Shown here: piece by piece, positions 11,090-21,282 of the stretch
Layout of the letters: every line of letters starts with the position of its first letter
Position numbering within the stretch: position 1 is the stretch's first letter
DNA from: Capra hircus
Taxonomy: Eukaryota > Chordata > Mammalia > Artiodactyla > Bovidae
DNA: 64,000 nt
NCBI RefSeq assembly: GCF_001704415.2
Contig: NC_030820.1
Coordinates: 40,592,036-40,656,035 of the forward strand
Reading direction: 5' to 3'
Program-made: the position numbers and the translations under genes
Notes under the pieces: generated by a model
Databases searched by the model: none
Told to the model about the DNA's origin: nothing
What the model saw: the letters and a program-made list of their open reading frames with translations, nothing else

Positions 11090-11340
11090 AATGAGACTGT
11101 GCCATCTGCAGAGTCGTGGGTGGACCTAGAGCCTGTCACAGAGAGTGACGCAAGTCAGAAAGAAAAACATATCATATATTAATGCACATGAGGAGAATCT
11201 AGAACAATAGGATAGATGAACCTATTTGCAAACCAGAAATAGAGACACAGATGTAGAAAACAAATGTATGGACACCAAGGGAGGAAACAGAGGTGGGATG
11301 AACTGAGAGATTGGGAGACCGGGATTGACAGCTATACATT
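11090..11340 (+). repeat. L1 LINE 3' region, left part
   Basis: Sense L1 sequence. It includes GGGTGGACCTAGAGCCTGTCA, GTCAGAAAGAAAAACA and CCAAGGGAGGAAACAGAGGTGGGATGAACTGAGAGATTGGGA-like blocks of the ruminant L1 3' end. It is interrupted by two antisense SINEs and resumes at 11793. Confidence 0.85.
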
Positions 11341-11568
11341 GTGCTGTGCTAAGTCACTTCAGTCCTTTCCAACTCTTTGTGACCCCATGGACTGTAGCCC
11401 GCCAGGCTTTGCTGTCCATGGGGATTTTCCAGGCAAGAATACTGAAGTGGGTTGACATGCCCTCCTCCAGGGCATCTTCCCAACTCAGGGATCAAACCCA
11501 CACCTCTTGTGTCTCCTGCATTGGCAGATGGGTTCTTTACCAGTTAGTGCAACTTGGGAACTCCTCAC
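11341..11568 (-). mobile_element. Bov-tA SINE, antisense
   Basis: This full-length copy in reverse orientation starts with the 3' end GTGCTAAGTCACTTCAGTCC. It has the body AGGCAAGAATACTGAAGTGGG, the reverse B box (GGGATCAAACCC) and the A-box end. It is inserted into L1 immediately next to a second copy in the same orientation. Confidence 0.93.
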
Positions 11569-11587
11569 GTATCCACTGGAAGTGGAC

Positions 11588-11792
11588 ACATTAGTTGCTC
11601 AGTTGTGTTAGACTCTTTGTGACCCCATGGACAGTAGCCTGCCAGGCTCCTCTGTCTATGGAATTTTTCAGGCAAGAATACTGAAATGGGTTGCCGTTTC
11701 CTTCTCCAGGGGATCTTCCCGACCCAGAGATGGAACCTGGGTCTCCTGCATTGTAGGCAGATGCTTTACAGTCTGAGCCACCAGGTAAGCCC
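11588..11792 (-). mobile_element. Bov-tA SINE, antisense
   Basis: Second Bov-tA in the same orientation. It runs from TTGCTCAGTTGTGTTAGACTC to GAGCCACCAGGTAAGCCC. It is separated from the first copy by about 20 bp, so the two form a tandem SINE block inside one L1. Confidence 0.93.
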
Positions 11793-12003
11793 TTATGTAT
11801 ATGCTACTATGTATAAAAAATGCATAAAATAGATAACTAATGAGAACCCTCTATAAAGCACAGAGAACTTCACTCAGTGCTCTGTGGTGACCTAAATGGG
11901 AAGGAAATCCAAAAAAAGAGGGGATATATGTATATGTGTGGCTGATTTACTTTGCTGTACCAACAACATTGTAAATCAACTATATTCCAAGAAAAATTTT
12001 AAA
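11793..12003 (+). repeat. L1 LINE 3' end, right part
   Basis: L1 resumes with CTACTATGTATAAAAAATGCATAAAATAGATAACTAATGAGAAC and continues through ATATATGTATATGTGTGGCTGA. It ends with CATTGTAAATCAACTATATTCC and an A-rich tail, the classical L1 3' terminus. Confidence 0.88.
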
Positions 12004-13044
12004 GGAAAGAAAGAAAAGTGACCCAAAAGAGGCAAAATCAGAACATGAACAGATTTTAGGAAAAACTGTAAACCCATTTGTGTAACTTATACTGTCCCTT
12101 TTCATCCATTAAAGGGTGATATATGATGAAAATCTACATTCATGTCTTAAAAAGCTCATTAATTGTAAAATTAAATTCTGAAAGATAAGAAATAATTGTG
12201 TCAAATTTAATTGGTAACACATTTTATTTGATGACACTAAGATTTTAAACTTTGAATAATTGATGACATTTTATAGTCAATAAAATAAGGCACATACACA
12301 TTCTTGCTTAGAAAAAGTGGAATTACATTTCTTATAACCTGCTTTTTTTTTATGCTGAACAAGCACTTTTTGAATTGAGTCAAATGAACAGCAGGTGTTA
12401 AAACAACAGCAAAATGTTTCTGGCTAAATTCATTCACCAGAAGGTGCAGCCCTCGAGGATACTACACACTCTTATTCTTCATTTCTCTGCTGAGAGTTAC
12501 TGCAAACCTGTCTCCTACGGTGCCGGTCAGCAAGCCAGGGGCAAACTGACAGAAGGGTTGCAGGGTCCAGCTGCATCCTCTGTTAGCCCTAACAGGGTGT
12601 CCCGGGGAATGAATACTCCCCCTGGCTGAGTGTTTCGATCTGTGAATCGATGCCAGGTCTGCTCTCCCTTTGCCCACGTCGCAGACTGAAGCCCCCACTG
12701 CCAGCCACTCCACTGGCTCTGCAGTGGTCAGAGATGCCCCCTTGGGAAGGGGCTGTGGATATGAGGTTTGCACCGGGCGGGGTTGGGGGACACTGAACTC
12801 GCTGGAGGAATTCCCACAGGCGGGGGCTACTATCAGGGAGTTCATTCTGATCCCTAAAGTATCTTCATTGCCCAAGGCACCTTAGGAAAATAAACGATCC
12901 TGAGGTTGCTAGTCTTGGAATGTAATTTCCTTTCTGATATTTGTTTTTGAAAGGCAAGTGGTGTCAAGAAAGCAGAGTGGGTGTGAATACTCCCCAGCTT
13001 CAATTCCATTCACTCTTTCCGTTTTCATGCCCTTGATGATGTAG
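12004..13044. other. Unique sequence with a GC-richer patch
   Basis: AT-rich sequence to about 12420 is followed by a GC-richer, CpG-containing stretch (about 12500-12860). A 137-codon minus-strand frame spans 12462-12875. That frame has no recognisable domain and overlaps 71-codon plus-strand frames. I do not call a gene. Confidence 0.4.
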
Positions 13045-13165
13045 AGCTCAAGATGTAATCTGCAGGGGCCTCAGTTTCCCCCTTTGGACCTGGGGAAAAC
13101 AATACATCATTGGCCAACTAAGCTTGAGGATCAAATGAGATCCTCCATGTAAGGCTTGTTTTCTA
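13045..13165 (+). repeat. Weak MIR-like fragment
   Basis: GGGGCCTCAGTTTCCCCC followed by GAGGATCAAATGAGATCCTCCATGTAA matches the order of the MIR core and right arm, but it is short and diverged. Confidence 0.4.
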
Positions 13166-13473
13166 AGAAGAGAGGGAGGAAGTGTGGTGGTTGAGAAGCA
13201 CAAAGCATTATGTGTGTTTACAGACTGAAAAGACCTCAATAGATTATCTAGCCCAAACCCCTTGTTCTGCAAACAAAAGAAGCAAAATTTTGACGCAGAC
13301 TTTCCTGAGGGTGGAGAAAGAGTTTGATGGTGAAGCTGGGTCGAGCACAGTCCTCTGTCTTTTAGTCTAAAGCTTCCTCAGTTTACTTTGCAGATATTCC
13401 TTCCAAGTCATGGAGCAACCACAAATGACCTTTGGCTACCTGAAATGTTTTTTTTTAATATCACAGCCTGAGG

Positions 13474-13685
13474 TGGCGCTAGTGGTAAAGAACCCACCTG
13501 CCAATGCAAGACACAGAAGAGACATGGGTTCCATCTCTGGATCGGGAAGATCCCCTGGAGGGGGAATGGCAACCCACTCCAGTGTTCTTGCTTGGAGAAT
13601 CCCCACGGACAGAGGAGCCTGGAGGGCTACAGTCCATGGGATTGAAAAGGGTCAGACATGGCTGAAGCAACTTAGCACAGCAAAG
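13474..13685 (+). mobile_element. Bov-tA SINE
   Basis: Sense copy with A-box region GGTGGCGCTAGTGGTAAAG, a degraded B box (GGGTTCCATCTCTGG), the body and the ACTTAGCACAGC 3' end. It is flanked by CACAGCCTGAGG (13462-13473) and CACAGCCTGAAGG (13686-13698), a near-perfect target-site duplication. The 97-codon plus-strand frame across it is SINE sequence. Confidence 0.92.
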
Positions 13686-13698
13686 CACAGCCTGAAGG

Positions 13699-15831
13699 AG
13701 TGAGGCTCAATGCCCATTTTACCCAAAGACGATTAAAAGAGAAAACTACAGCTTTCTTCTTCTTTTAAATTAAAAATTTAAAGATAAGGCCAAGGTAAAG
13801 ATGGGGATTCAAATTTAAAATAGCCAAAGAAAGAATACCAAGGAAGTAGAAGACAAACATTTTGTCTTTCATAGGGAAAGAATTCTCCATTCTATTTTAC
13901 AGCCAACCATAACTTGCAAGATGAATGATCCTTTCGGTTAATGTCATGCTTTTCAAGTTACATTAAAACCTGGTCTTGCATGAGAGGCTCTGGTGAAGCA
14001 GTTATTGTCAGCAGCTAGGCCTGATTCTGCAGGACTTTGTGTCCTCAGCTTTCCTGGCTTCCTCCGAAATCGAGGCTGGTACACAGAGCACCCAGACTTG
14101 ATAAGCAATCTGGCTCTGAAATCAAACTCCCAGCACCCTGGATGGCAATGGCTCTCCTCCCTGAACTTCACCCTGGACCACCCCCTGCACATCATTCTGA
14201 GGTTAGACACGGCGAAGAGGACAGCATTCCCAAGGGTTCAGCCTTGTCTCTGCAAACCCCCAAACTTCTGCATGTGTAAGTAATGCATCACCTTCCCTTC
14301 TTATTTTCTAAGTGGATTTTTATGACTTACATGTCAACTTCTGGCTCTCAGGTGATAACACCAGGACAAACACAGATGTCTTAGGCTAGTTAGCTCTTTT
14401 CCTGATATGGTGAAATAAATGAGGAGGAAAAATAAGCAATGTCTTCCTGAGATGGAGATGGAGGAAGGATTGAGAAGCAGTGATGCACCATCCCAGTCAT
14501 GTCCTGGAGTCACAGGTGTCTATACACGTGTTAGCACTCGTAGAAACATATTCTCCAAAATGGCCTATTCTTCTATATGTTAATTTCAAAAGGAAAGCTA
14601 TTGTCTTTCTCATGTGCAGTGAGAGACTAAGAAACAGATTTGATTTGGCAAACTTGGAAGGCTTCCTGGAGGAAGTGACATTGAACAAGACCCTAAGGCT
14701 TGGCTCCCGACTTGGATGCCAACAGGGCCTGTGGTTCTTGGCCCTGGCTACACACTCCTTGGGACCTTTGAAATCAGATTGCTGCCCAGGCTGCCCTCAA
14801 GACACATTACATCAGAGACACTGAGGAGTACTTGGGCATCTGTATTTTTAAGCTTCCCAGGTGTTCTGAGGTTTAACTGAGTTGGAGAAGGCTTGAGCTG
14901 GAGCAGAGGTGGGTGCAGGGATCTGGGGCTGGCATGGCCAGTGTTCCCTGGGGTACGGTGAGCAGGGGAGCGGACAGGTGGGCAGGAGGAGTGCACTGAA
15001 CACAGGCAGAGTGGGCAGGAGGCATCCACATTATCCAGTCCCGAGATGAGGGGAGGACAGAGAAGTCAACCATCTGGGGAAGCCAGCTCAAAGGTGACGT
15101 CACCCTGGGGCCAGCATGGACCCAGAGCAGTTGAAGGATGGGTTAGTCAGGATCCTGCTAGACAGCTCAGGAGTCACAGGGGTGATTTGTGTTCTGTGGG
15201 CTAATTGATTTAACGTCATGCCATTCAGGATAAAACCGTGCGCCATCAGCAGGAAACTCACCTGAGTAGCAATCAACAGCCCTGCTCTGCAGGCTGGCCC
15301 AGCCAGGGGGGTACAGGGCTCGCCTGTACTGACCTCCAGAGTGGAAAGAAAAAGAACGTTCACATCCTGACTCTAAACTTCTCTCCTCGCCCCGTGAGTC
15401 AGTACATAAACTTTAATTCAGATGTTGGCAGGACTGTCAGCAGCTCGTATGTCACGAGGAGCCCAAGGAGGCTCCCTGTGCCCGCCCGCAGCTGCCTCTA
15501 CCGCCTTCCCCCGAGGTTGGAACCTCCTTGATTTGTGGAAACTTAAAGACCAGGGCCTCCTCGACTGTGGGAAGCAAAACTTCAGCGTGGATCTCTGCCT
15601 CAGGTCCCAGTTCAGGGACCCAGCCGTTGGGCCCAGGCCTGTCGTCCCCTCCCCGTCTGGGTGCATGGATGGTCCCTGCTGACAGCCAACCTGGGAGAAA
15701 TCGAGCTATTAGCCCTGAGCAGTGAGGACACAGGGGCCGACAACAGACACAGGCAGGAGATAGGTAACTTGCGTTCCTCCCGGGGCAGCAGCCTCTCCTA
15801 AACTAATTCTCCCTGTCAGCCTACCTGCAGG
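13699..15831. other. Unique sequence, no gene recognised
   Basis: This holds a short L2-like antisense scrap at about 14640-14700 (GGCTTCCTGGAGGAAGTGACATTGA). A GC- and CpG-richer segment lies at about 15420-15770, where several 60-100-codon frames overlap on both strands without domains. No splice-plausible exon can be named. Confidence 0.4.
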
Positions 15832-15845
15832 TTCCTACTTACAAG

Positions 15846-15966
15846 TGAAAGTGAAGTGAAAGTGGCTCACTCCTGTCGGACTCTGTGACCCCATGGACTA
15901 TAGAGTCCATGGAATTCTCCAGGCCAGAATATTGGAGTGGGCAGCCTTTCCCTTCTCCAGGGGATC
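15846..15966 (-). mobile_element. Truncated Bov-A/Bov-tA SINE, antisense
   Basis: A 121-bp antisense SINE fragment runs from GTGAAGTGAAAGTGGCTCACTC to CTTCTCCAGGGGATC and lacks the tRNA head. It is bounded by a perfect 14-bp target-site duplication, TTCCTACTTACAAG, at 15832-15845 and 15967-15980. It is therefore a real 5'-truncated retrotransposition event. Confidence 0.93.
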
Positions 15967-15980
15967 TTCCTACTTACAAG

Positions 15981-16255
15981 GGCTTGCAGCAAAATGTGGA
16001 AATAGATATTACCATACGTATAATAGATAGCCAATGGGAATTTACAGTATGACTCAGGGAACTCAAAACGGATCTCAGTAACAACCTAGAAGGGTGGGAT
16101 GGGGAGAGAGGTTGGAGGGAGGTTCAAGTGGAGGGGACATGGCTAAACTGTGGGTGATTCATGTTGATGTTTGGTAGAAACCAGTGCAATACTGTAGAGG
16201 AATTATCCTTCAATTAAAAATAAATTTAAAAATTTTTTAATGAAAAAAAAAAGCC
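15981..16255 (+). repeat. L1 LINE 3' end
   Basis: Sense L1 3' UTR. It carries ACTCAGGGAACTCAAAACGG, AGAAGGGTGGGATGGGGAGAGAGG, CTGTGGGTGATTCATGTTGATGTTTGG and AATTATCCTTCAATTAAAAATAAATTT. A poly-A tail ends near 16252. Confidence 0.9.
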
Positions 16256-16298
16256 CCCAAACCCCAGGGTTGGTAAATGCCTCGCTGAAGGGCAGAGC

Positions 16299-16378
16299 CT
16301 GTGACCTGTGGGTGGAGTCTGTGAACTGTGGGTGGAGCCTGAAATCTGTGGGTGGGGCCTGTGATCAGTGGGTGAAGC
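16299..16378 (+). repeat. 20-bp minisatellite, four units
   Basis: Four consecutive 20-bp units start at 16299, 16319, 16339 and 16359. Each has the form CTGTGANCTGTGGGTGGAGC with few changes. Each unit holds GTGGGTG(G/A), which on the minus strand is a CACCC-type box. The array lies 45 bp after the L1 poly-A tail. Confidence 0.93.
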
Positions 16379-17035
16379 TGACCTCCAGAGCCTGAGTCCT
16401 CTTCCCCTCTCCTCCCTCACCTTTTTTAGGTGCTACCTGGTGGGGAAAGTTAAATGACACAGCCAACTGCTGTGACATTAAGATAAAACTCAACATACCT
16501 GTTCATGAGTTAGACTCACCACTGCACACAACCTCATCTTTGTCAACTAAAACTTGTCCTGATCCGCAGTGAATGAACAGGATGGGATGCCTGAATTGCA
16601 GCTAGAAACACACACTCTGTGTCCCCTCTGGAGAAACTGCCCAACCCCAGCACCCTAAAAAGGATCTAAATATAAGATGGTCTTGTTATTGTAAAATGAA
16701 GCTGAAGAAAACCAGAAGCATGTTTAAAGTTTTGAAAAGTCTCATTATGTTCAAAAACAGCCTGTGTTTGGTGCTATAGAGTTTATGAGCCTGAAAATAA
16801 AGTTACAGGGCATAATATAGAAGAGACCTAATCAACATCATATATCCAGGAAGCTTGGAAATTGAAGGGAAAGCTCATGTGCTGCTCAAGACTGCCAAAG
16901 CCAGGACAGGGCACATGCAGAGGAAGCCAGAGCTCGTACTCAGCCCAGGTTCTTCCAGGAGCCTGACTTCCCAGACGTGGACGACTCCTGCCCTACTCCT
17001 TCTCATCTGTGTCCTTATTTTTTAACGGCGGGTAG
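16379..17035. other. Unique sequence, no gene recognised
   Basis: No recognisable element or coding signal is present. Confidence 0.4.
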
Positions 17036-17241
17036 GCTTCCTTGGTGGCTCAGACAGTAAAGCATCTGCCTTCAATGGGGGAAACCCAGGTTCAATCCCT
17101 GGGTCAGGAAGATCCCCTGGAAAAGGGAATGGCAACCCACTCCAGTACTCTTGCCTGGAAAATTCCATGGATGGAGGAGCCTGGTAAGCTACAGTCCATA
17201 GGGTCGCAAAGAGTTGAATACGACTGAGTGACTTCACTTCA
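17036..17241 (+). mobile_element. Bov-tA SINE
   Basis: Full-length sense copy with GGCTTCCTTGGTGGCTCAGA at the head and B box GGTTCAATCCCTGGG. The body is TCCAGTACTCTTGCCTGG and the end is GACTGAGTGACTTCACTTC. Frames on both strands here are SINE sequence. Confidence 0.94.
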
Positions 17242-17369
17242 GACTCCATGAGAAATGGTTAGTTCTTTTATCATTTGGAATGGGTCAGTCCAAATGATCT
17301 CTATCTCTATCAATCCAAATGATCTCAATCCATCTCTATCCTGCTTAAACATGAGTAGTTAATTAATAG

Positions 17370-17601
17370 GGGGCTTCCCCCAGTGGCTCAGCAGTAAAGA
17401 ATCCACCTGCAATGCAGGAGATGCAGGAGCCAAGGATTCAGTTCCTAGGTTGGGAAGATCCTCTGGAGGAGGGCCTAGCAGCCCACCCCAGGATTCTTGC
17501 CTGGAGAATCCCATGGACAGAGGAGCCTGGTGGGCTACAGGCCATAGCGTCTCAAAGAGTCGGACACGACTGAAGCAACTGAGCACGGCACAGCATAGCA
17601 C
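17370..17601 (+). mobile_element. Bov-tA SINE
   Basis: Sense copy with a slightly expanded tRNA part and the full body. The 3' end is GAAGCAACTGAGCACGGCACAG. The flanks AGTAGTTAATTAATAG (17354-17369) and AGTAGATTATTAAGAG (17602-17617) are a diverged target-site duplication in an AT-rich target. Confidence 0.92.
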
Positions 17602-17774
17602 AGTAGATTATTAAGAGAGATTATTTTCCGAAGACAAGGAGAGGAGAAATGTCTCCTTTCCCTTCGTCATAAAAGATAATGTGAACCTCTGTAGATCTGT
17701 CCGTGTCCACTCCCACCCCCATCCCAACTTTTAAAACTTGGGGCTTTGGTGAAAGCCTAGAAGCAAGGTCCAAT

Positions 17775-17865
17775 GATCACACTTCCTAGAAATGTGACCT
17801 TGGATGAGTCACTCCTTAAACCTCAGTTTTCTCAACTGATAGTGGAGACAGGTTTCCAATCACAT
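17775..17865 (+). repeat. MIR SINE core fragment
   Basis: AATGTGACCTTGGATGAGTCACTCCTTAAACCTCAGTTTTCTCA is a clear sense MIR core. Confidence 0.75.
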
Positions 17866-18162
17866 ATCATTCCCTTGGAGACCCCTGACCCAGGAACCTG
17901 ATCAATGATAACCCTAGGCCTCTATTTAAAAATTTTTTTCTTAATCTGTTTTCTTTTTATCCACTGACAGTATACTGTATTTCTGTGTGTTGATTTGTTA
18001 AAAACAGAAGATAAACCCTGGGGATACCACATTCCCATCTCTGGAATAAGGCCTAAATTTGACAAGAGCCAGTTTAATGGTGAAATTATCATTAGTCAAC
18101 TTCTGGCCATATTTAGAGGAAAGAAAGAGATAAATTTAGAGAATGGCAGTGTGTATGGCTGG

Positions 18163-18380
18163 AAATTTTCTTGAACTCCAAAATCACTGAGGATCGTGAC
18201 TGCAGCCATGAAATGAAAAGACACTTGCTCCTTAGAAGAAAATCTCTGACAAACCTGGACAGCATATTAAAAAGCAGAGACGTCATATTGCTGGGAAACG
18301 TCCATATGGTCAAAGCTATGGTTTTTCCAATATGGTTTTTCAACTCTCAGGATGTGAGAGTTGAACTGCAAAGAAGGCTG
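18163..18380 (+). mobile_element. BovB LINE, left part
   Basis: Sense BovB from the CTCCAAAATCACTG region onward (reverse transcriptase C-terminal part), including CTGCAGCCATGAAATGAAAAGACACTTGCTCC. It is interrupted at 18381 by BOV-A2 and continues at 18656. Confidence 0.9.
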
Positions 18381-18655
18381 CTGCTGCTGCTGCTAAGTTG
18401 CTTTAGTCATGTCCAACTCTGTGCGACCCCATAGACGGCAGCCCACCAGGCTCCCCCGTCCCTGGGATTCTCCAGGCAAGAACACTGGAGTGGGTTGCCA
18501 TTTCCTTCTTCAATGCATGAATGTGAAAAGTGAAAGTGAAGTCGCTCAGTCGTGTCCGACTCCTAGCGACCCCATGGACTGCAGCCTACCAGGCTCCTCC
18601 ATCCATGGGATTTTCCAGGCAAAAGTACTGGAGTGGGGTGCCATTACCTTCTCTG
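18381..18655 (-). mobile_element. BOV-A2 dimeric SINE, antisense
   Basis: This complete BOV-A2 starts with the (CTG)n/TGCTAAG 3' end in reverse, followed by monomer 1, a linker with GTGAAAAGTGAAAGTGAAGT and monomer 2. It is close to consensus and so fairly young. The target-site duplication AAAGAAGGCTG (18370-18380) and AAAGACGGCTG (18656-18666) brackets it inside BovB. Confidence 0.95.
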
Positions 18656-19043
18656 AAAGACGGCTGAGCACCAAAGAACTGATGCTTTCAAATTGTGGTG
18701 CTGGAGAAGACTCTTGAGAGTTCCCTAGATTGCCAGGAGATCACAACAGTCAGTCCTAAAGGAAATCAACCCTGAATATTCACTGGAAGGACTGATGCTG
18801 AAGCTGAAACTCCAATACTTTGGCCACCTGATGCGAAGAGCCTGACTCATTGGAAAAGACCCTGATGCTGGGGAAGACTGAAGACAAGAGAAGGGGATGA
18901 CAGAGGATGAGATGGTTGGATGGCATCACAGACTCGATGGACATGAGTTTGAGCAAGCTCTGGGAGATAGTGAAGGACAAGGAAGCCTGGTGTGCTGCAA
19001 TTCATGAGGTTGCAAAGAGACAGACAGGACTTAGTGACCAAAT
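18656..19043 (+). mobile_element. BovB LINE, right part
   Basis: Continuation of the BovB copy through GATGCTGAAGCTGAAACTCCAATACTTTGGCCACC to GACAGGACTTAGTGACC. The tail is decayed and lacks the GAACT repeats. The minus-strand frames of about 65 codons here are antisense BovB readings. Confidence 0.92.
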
Positions 19044-19675
19044 AAAGCAGTGGTTGGAAGAGGAATAAAAGCTTGCAATGGACAAGTTTAAGTCTGGCTA
19101 GAGAGTTGGGAGATAAGTCAGCAGAGCCAACGGAATGGGGGGAAACTGAGGCAGGACCAAGGTCACAGTCAGTTAGGAGATGGCTGAGTTGAGTCCTACT
19201 CCATCCTTCAGGTGTCTGTCTGTGAAGTTACAGAGAGTCTACATACTGGTCTCTGCCCCTGGTTCTGGCACAGAGTTCCTAAAACCCTTTTAATTTCCCA
19301 AGTGATAAGGGCTTCTGGGAGCATGTTTTGTTTTATACTTGGCCTTTGACCTTGGTTTTTGACTCAGAGCTCCTAAATCCCTCAGAATTTCCTGTGTAAT
19401 AGGGGCATCTTTTGTTTAATGAGGCATCTCTTCATGGGCTCCTGGAGAGCTTTAGCTTGGGGGCTGATTGCCAAGAAGACCAAGCCATGATTCGAAGCTT
19501 ACTGCTCCACCTGTCATCCCCTGGTGGTGGAAATGTCCTACGTGAGCATGTAAAGAAAATATGAGTGCCTTTCCCAGAGCCTATGCCACATCAGGATGTA
19601 CTGGCCAAGTGCCCTTTAGGTATAACATCAAGGGCCATGGGGAACCTAGAATGGTCGACTAAAAATCATTCACAG
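19044..19675. other. Possible old ERV-type sequence, unassigned
   Basis: This stretch has blocks such as TCTGGCACAGAGTTCCTAAAACCC and CACCTGTCATCCCCTGGTGGTGGAAATG. They look like an ancient repeat continuous with the LTR-like sequence that follows. I cannot assign the family, and no coding frame is preserved. Confidence 0.3.
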
Positions 19676-20140
19676 TCTAAAAGTTGAGAGTTGTATTTCA
19701 TTTGGTGGGAATGTTTGGGACTTCAATCCAGCAGACATCATCTCAAGTAACTCTGAGAGAACTGCTCCAAAGAGGTGAGAGGGGAACCAGAATATATAAG
19801 AGTTTTGCAACAAATGGGCAGGTAGTCTGAGATCACTGCCAATCAAAGAAAACCAGACATCTCAAGTTTAAGAATTGAGCACTTTTCTATGTATGGGAAG
19901 ATGCAAGAGTCTGGACTCCCTGAAATATTTCCTTTGATAGGCACCTCTCTGGGGCCTGATATTCTGTGTCTTCACATCCTCAGGGCTCAAGGTGGGAAGT
20001 GGCTGCCCTCTGATGGCTGCTAGATGGCAGGTATTCTTTCCCTTCCTGAGTTCCCTCAGGGCTCACAAGCTGGTGGCTCTAATTGCTGATGAACGTGATT
20101 GCCTTTGTTTACTGATATGGCAGGAAACATTCCATTTATC
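19676..20140 (+). repeat. LTR-like repeat, copy B, left part
   Basis: It begins TTGAGAGTTGTATTTCATTTGG and shares AACTGCTCCAAAGAGGTGAGAGG, ATATATAAGA and GCACTTTTCTATGTATGGGAAGATGCAAGA with the other copies at 2519 and 60819. It then runs on into a CCTCAGGGCTCA region not seen in them. It is interrupted at 20141 by Bov-tA. Confidence 0.5.
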
Positions 20141-20337
20141 AGGCTGTGGTGGTGGCTCAGACGGTAAAGAATCTGTCTGCAATGAAGGAGACCTGAGTTC
20201 AGTCCCTGGGTGAGGAAGATCCCCTGGAGAAGGGAATGGCAACCCACTCCAGTATTCTTGCCTGGAGAATTCCATGGACAGAGGAGCCGAGCAGGCTGAC
20301 TGGGTTGCAAAGACTCAGACACGACTCAGCAACTAAC
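20141..20337 (+). mobile_element. Bov-tA SINE
   Basis: Sense copy with GGTGGCTCAGACGGTAAAG, a B box variant (GAGTTCAGTCCCTGG), the full body and a GACTCAGCAACTAAC 3' end. The flanks ACATTCCATTTATC (20127-20140) and ACATTCCGTTTATC (20338-20351) are a 14-bp target-site duplication with one mismatch. Confidence 0.95.
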
Positions 20338-20395
20338 ACATTCCGTTTATCGGTATGAACAATTCACTGGTTATCATCTAGGTGGAGAGTGGAGT
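20338..20395 (+). repeat. LTR-like repeat, copy B, right end
   Basis: The interrupted repeat continues for a short distance (GGTATGAACAATTCACTGG) and then loses recognisable structure. Confidence 0.35.
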
Positions 20396-21073
20396 GACCA
20401 CAGTCCCAGCACCTACATCTTCTTGCTTGAAGCATCTTCCTGAAGGTGTCCCCTGATTTGCTCCTTCACAGGCAACTGCAACCTGGGAATCAGGGGCGTC
20501 AACGCTCCCAGGAGCAGCAGGGTCAACCCTCGAGGCTTCACTGGTCAGAGCCCCAGGCTCCCTCTTCTCCAGCGAGTGATTCCCAGCTGGGCTCTGTGCT
20601 TCCTCAGAGGGTCCTGTATGCGACCGAGCTCCAGGCACCCAGGTGGTAATGCCCACTGACACCTTGTCAGGTTTTCTGCCTGTTCTGCTTCATCTCCTCA
20701 CTCCCTCCCCCACCTACTGGCATCCCCTCCACATGGACCACCTGCCTCCATATCCCTTCAGGATCCTGCTTTTAGGGAGACTTAAATGAAGAGTGTACAC
20801 AGTAGTTGAGGACCTAGAATACTCGCTGTTAAGGCAGGAGCATAGAATTATTGTTGCACCGAAGAAGAACTGAACAGATCTGAGGAAAATATGATTCCTC
20901 TGAGCGATGCTCATCCCCAGAGGGAAGTTCTTTCAGGGAACCACAGCGAAGGGTGGGTAGGGTTTTCATTGTGAGTGTGGGAGAGGAAGACAAGAAGGTG
21001 GGACTATGTCAGGAAGGAGAAAAGATGAGGGAAAGAGGGCTTGGGAAACAGAAACTTGACACGCTGATGAGGA
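20396..21073. other. Unique sequence with a 94-codon minus-strand frame
   Basis: The interval includes a minus-strand frame (20378-20662) with a composition like disordered protein (rich in S, P, G, A and E). A shorter plus-strand frame overlaps it. No domain, start context or splice evidence identifies a gene, so it is left uncalled. Confidence 0.35.
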
Positions 21074-21082
21074 GGAAGTGTC

Positions 21083-21282
21083 AGTCGCTCAGTTGTGTCT
21101 GACTCTTGTGATCCCATGGACTGTGGCCCACCAGGCTCCTCTGTCCGAGGGATTTCCTGGGCAAGAATACTGGAGTGGGTTGCCATTTCCTTCTCCAGGG
21201 GATCTTCCCGACCCAAGGATGGAACCTGCGTGTCCTGCATTGGCAGGTGGTTTCTTTACCACTGAGCCACCAGGAAAACTTT
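21083..21282 (-). mobile_element. Bov-tA SINE, antisense
   Basis: Full antisense copy from GTCAGTCGCTCAGTTGTGTCTGAC to CACTGAGCCACCAGGAAAAC, with reverse B box GATGGAACCTGCG. It is opposite in orientation to the copy at 20141 and less than 1 kb away. Confidence 0.95.

Noticed and set aside
16299..16378. Possible CRISPR-like array
   Set aside because: The units are directly contiguous with no unique spacers and the host is a mammal; this is a minisatellite.
17036..17241. tRNA-like A and B boxes suggesting a tRNA gene
   Set aside because: The boxes belong to the tRNA-derived head of Bov-tA; there is no intact acceptor stem or anticodon arm, and the body and tail follow directly.
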